A stretch of DNA of 9,255 nucleotides from positions 1 to 9,255 of the forward strand of contig JABSQD010000017.1 in the NCBI GenBank assembly GCA_013214765.1. Reading direction: 5' to 3'. Positions 8,967 to 9,255 of the stretch are shown piece after piece. This stretch comes from Mycoplasmataceae bacterium (GTDB lineage: Bacteria; Bacillota_I; Bacilli_A; Mycoplasmatales; Hepatoplasmataceae). Below the pieces are notes generated by a model, which was not told the origin of the DNA, did no database searches, and worked only from the letters and a program-made list of their open reading frames with translations. The position numbers and the translations under genes are program-made. How positions within the stretch are numbered: the first letter of the stretch is position 1; every line of letters begins with the position of its first letter.

Positions 8967-9227
8967 ATGCCGGAATTACCTGAAGTAGAAACAGTCAGAA
9001 AATATCTTAATGAAAATATTTTAGAACAAAAAATTATAAATATTTTTCTTTCTAATATAAAATCTCTTAGAAATATTTCTAAGGAAAAATTAAAATTATT
9101 AATTGGTCAAAAAATAATTGGAACAAATAGATTAGCTAAAAATTTAATTATTAATTTTCCAGGCAGTATTTTTACTTCAGAAGCCCGAAAAAGATATAGA
9201 ACACTCAGAGGTGATAAAATCAATTAG
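8967..9227 (+). pseudogene. mutM: Formamidopyrimidine-DNA glycosylase, N-terminal fragment (truncated mutM/fpg)
   Basis: The frame begins MPELPEVETVRK, the hallmark Fpg start: catalytic P2 (after Met removal) and E3, with E6 also kept. The Lys equivalent to E. coli K57 is K58 in RLAKNL. Fpg removes 8-oxoguanine and other oxidised purines and nicks the abasic site. The family is about 270-280 residues; this frame stops with TAG after 86. Homology fades after IINF (residue 64), where family members continue into a strand and the HLRM-type segment. Residues 65-86 are Arg-rich, use codons unusual for this DNA (GGC, GCC, CGA, CTC) and match nothing I know in Fpg. The H2TH domain and the zinc finger are missing. 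Likely causes are insertion, deletion, or a bad junction at a sequence-assembly edge; the window ends 28 nt after the stop, so the rest may lie beyond. Without the H2TH domain the product should not bind DNA. Confidence 0.85.
9159..9224. other. GC-richer segment of unknown origin interrupting mutM
   Basis: By hand count this stretch is about 36% G+C against about 18% for the preceding mutM part (8967-9158). It starts exactly where Fpg similarity ends. All frames are short: the in-frame reading ends at 9227, and another plus frame gives about 24 residues ending at TAA. I recognise no protein, inverted repeat or RNA in it. It could be the end of a mobile element, the edge of another gene joined by deletion, or an assembly chimera. 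Confidence 0.5.
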
Positions 9228-9255
9228 ATATTAATTTTTTACTTTAATCTTATTT

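Noticed and set aside
9169..9244. Direct repeat TTTTTACTT at 9169-9177 and 9236-9244 as a target-site duplication
   Set aside because: The 9-mer is mostly A/T, likely by chance, and the 58 nt between the copies has no terminal inverted repeats or transposase.

Overview
This window is chromosomal DNA of a Mollicute that uses genetic code 4 (Mycoplasma/Spiroplasma/Hepatoplasma-type). The DNA is extremely AT-rich. Nearly all genes lie tightly packed on the minus strand. In-frame TGA codons fall where conserved families carry Trp: I count 25 TGA-Trp codons against 3 TGG. Read with TGA as stop, seven genes look broken; read as Trp, all seven are continuous. All lengths below assume TGA = Trp. I cannot name the genus from sequence alone.

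Layout, in the minus-strand direction of transcription from right to left. A first run holds ychF (GTPase), gltX (Glu-tRNA synthetase), an HD-domain phosphohydrolase and argS (Arg-tRNA synthetase), with gaps of 9 nt, an 11-nt overlap and 3 nt. A 65-nt spacer with a possible promoter follows. Next come rpoE (RNA polymerase delta), fba (class II fructose-bisphosphate aldolase) and rpmE (ribosomal protein L31), 1 and 16 nt apart. A perfect bidirectional terminator hairpin closes this unit. It is shared with a single tRNA-Trp(CCA) gene on the plus strand. Left of the tRNA the minus strand resumes with prfA (release factor 1), atpE (ATP synthase subunit c) and a small multi-pass membrane protein cut by the left edge. 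At the right end, divergent from ychF, lies the start of mutM (fpg) on the plus strand. Its reading frame stops after 86 residues, with an abrupt change in sequence character near position 9159.

The genes are housekeeping: translation (gltX, argS, tRNA-Trp, rpmE, prfA, ychF), transcription (rpoE), glycolysis (fba), membrane energetics (atpE), nucleotide metabolism or signalling (HD protein) and DNA repair (mutM fragment). The order HD(YwfO-like)–argS–rpoE–fba–rpmE–prfA–atp follows, as I recall it, the order in Bacillus subtilis with intervening genes lost, so this looks like an ancestral chromosomal block rather than an accessory island. I see no CRISPR array, complete insertion sequence, prophage or defence system. 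The points most worth checking are the truncated mutM and its foreign-looking tail, the sodium-type ligand set and long N-terminus of the c subunit, the displaced atpE, and possible leaderless starts at the first genes of transcription units.
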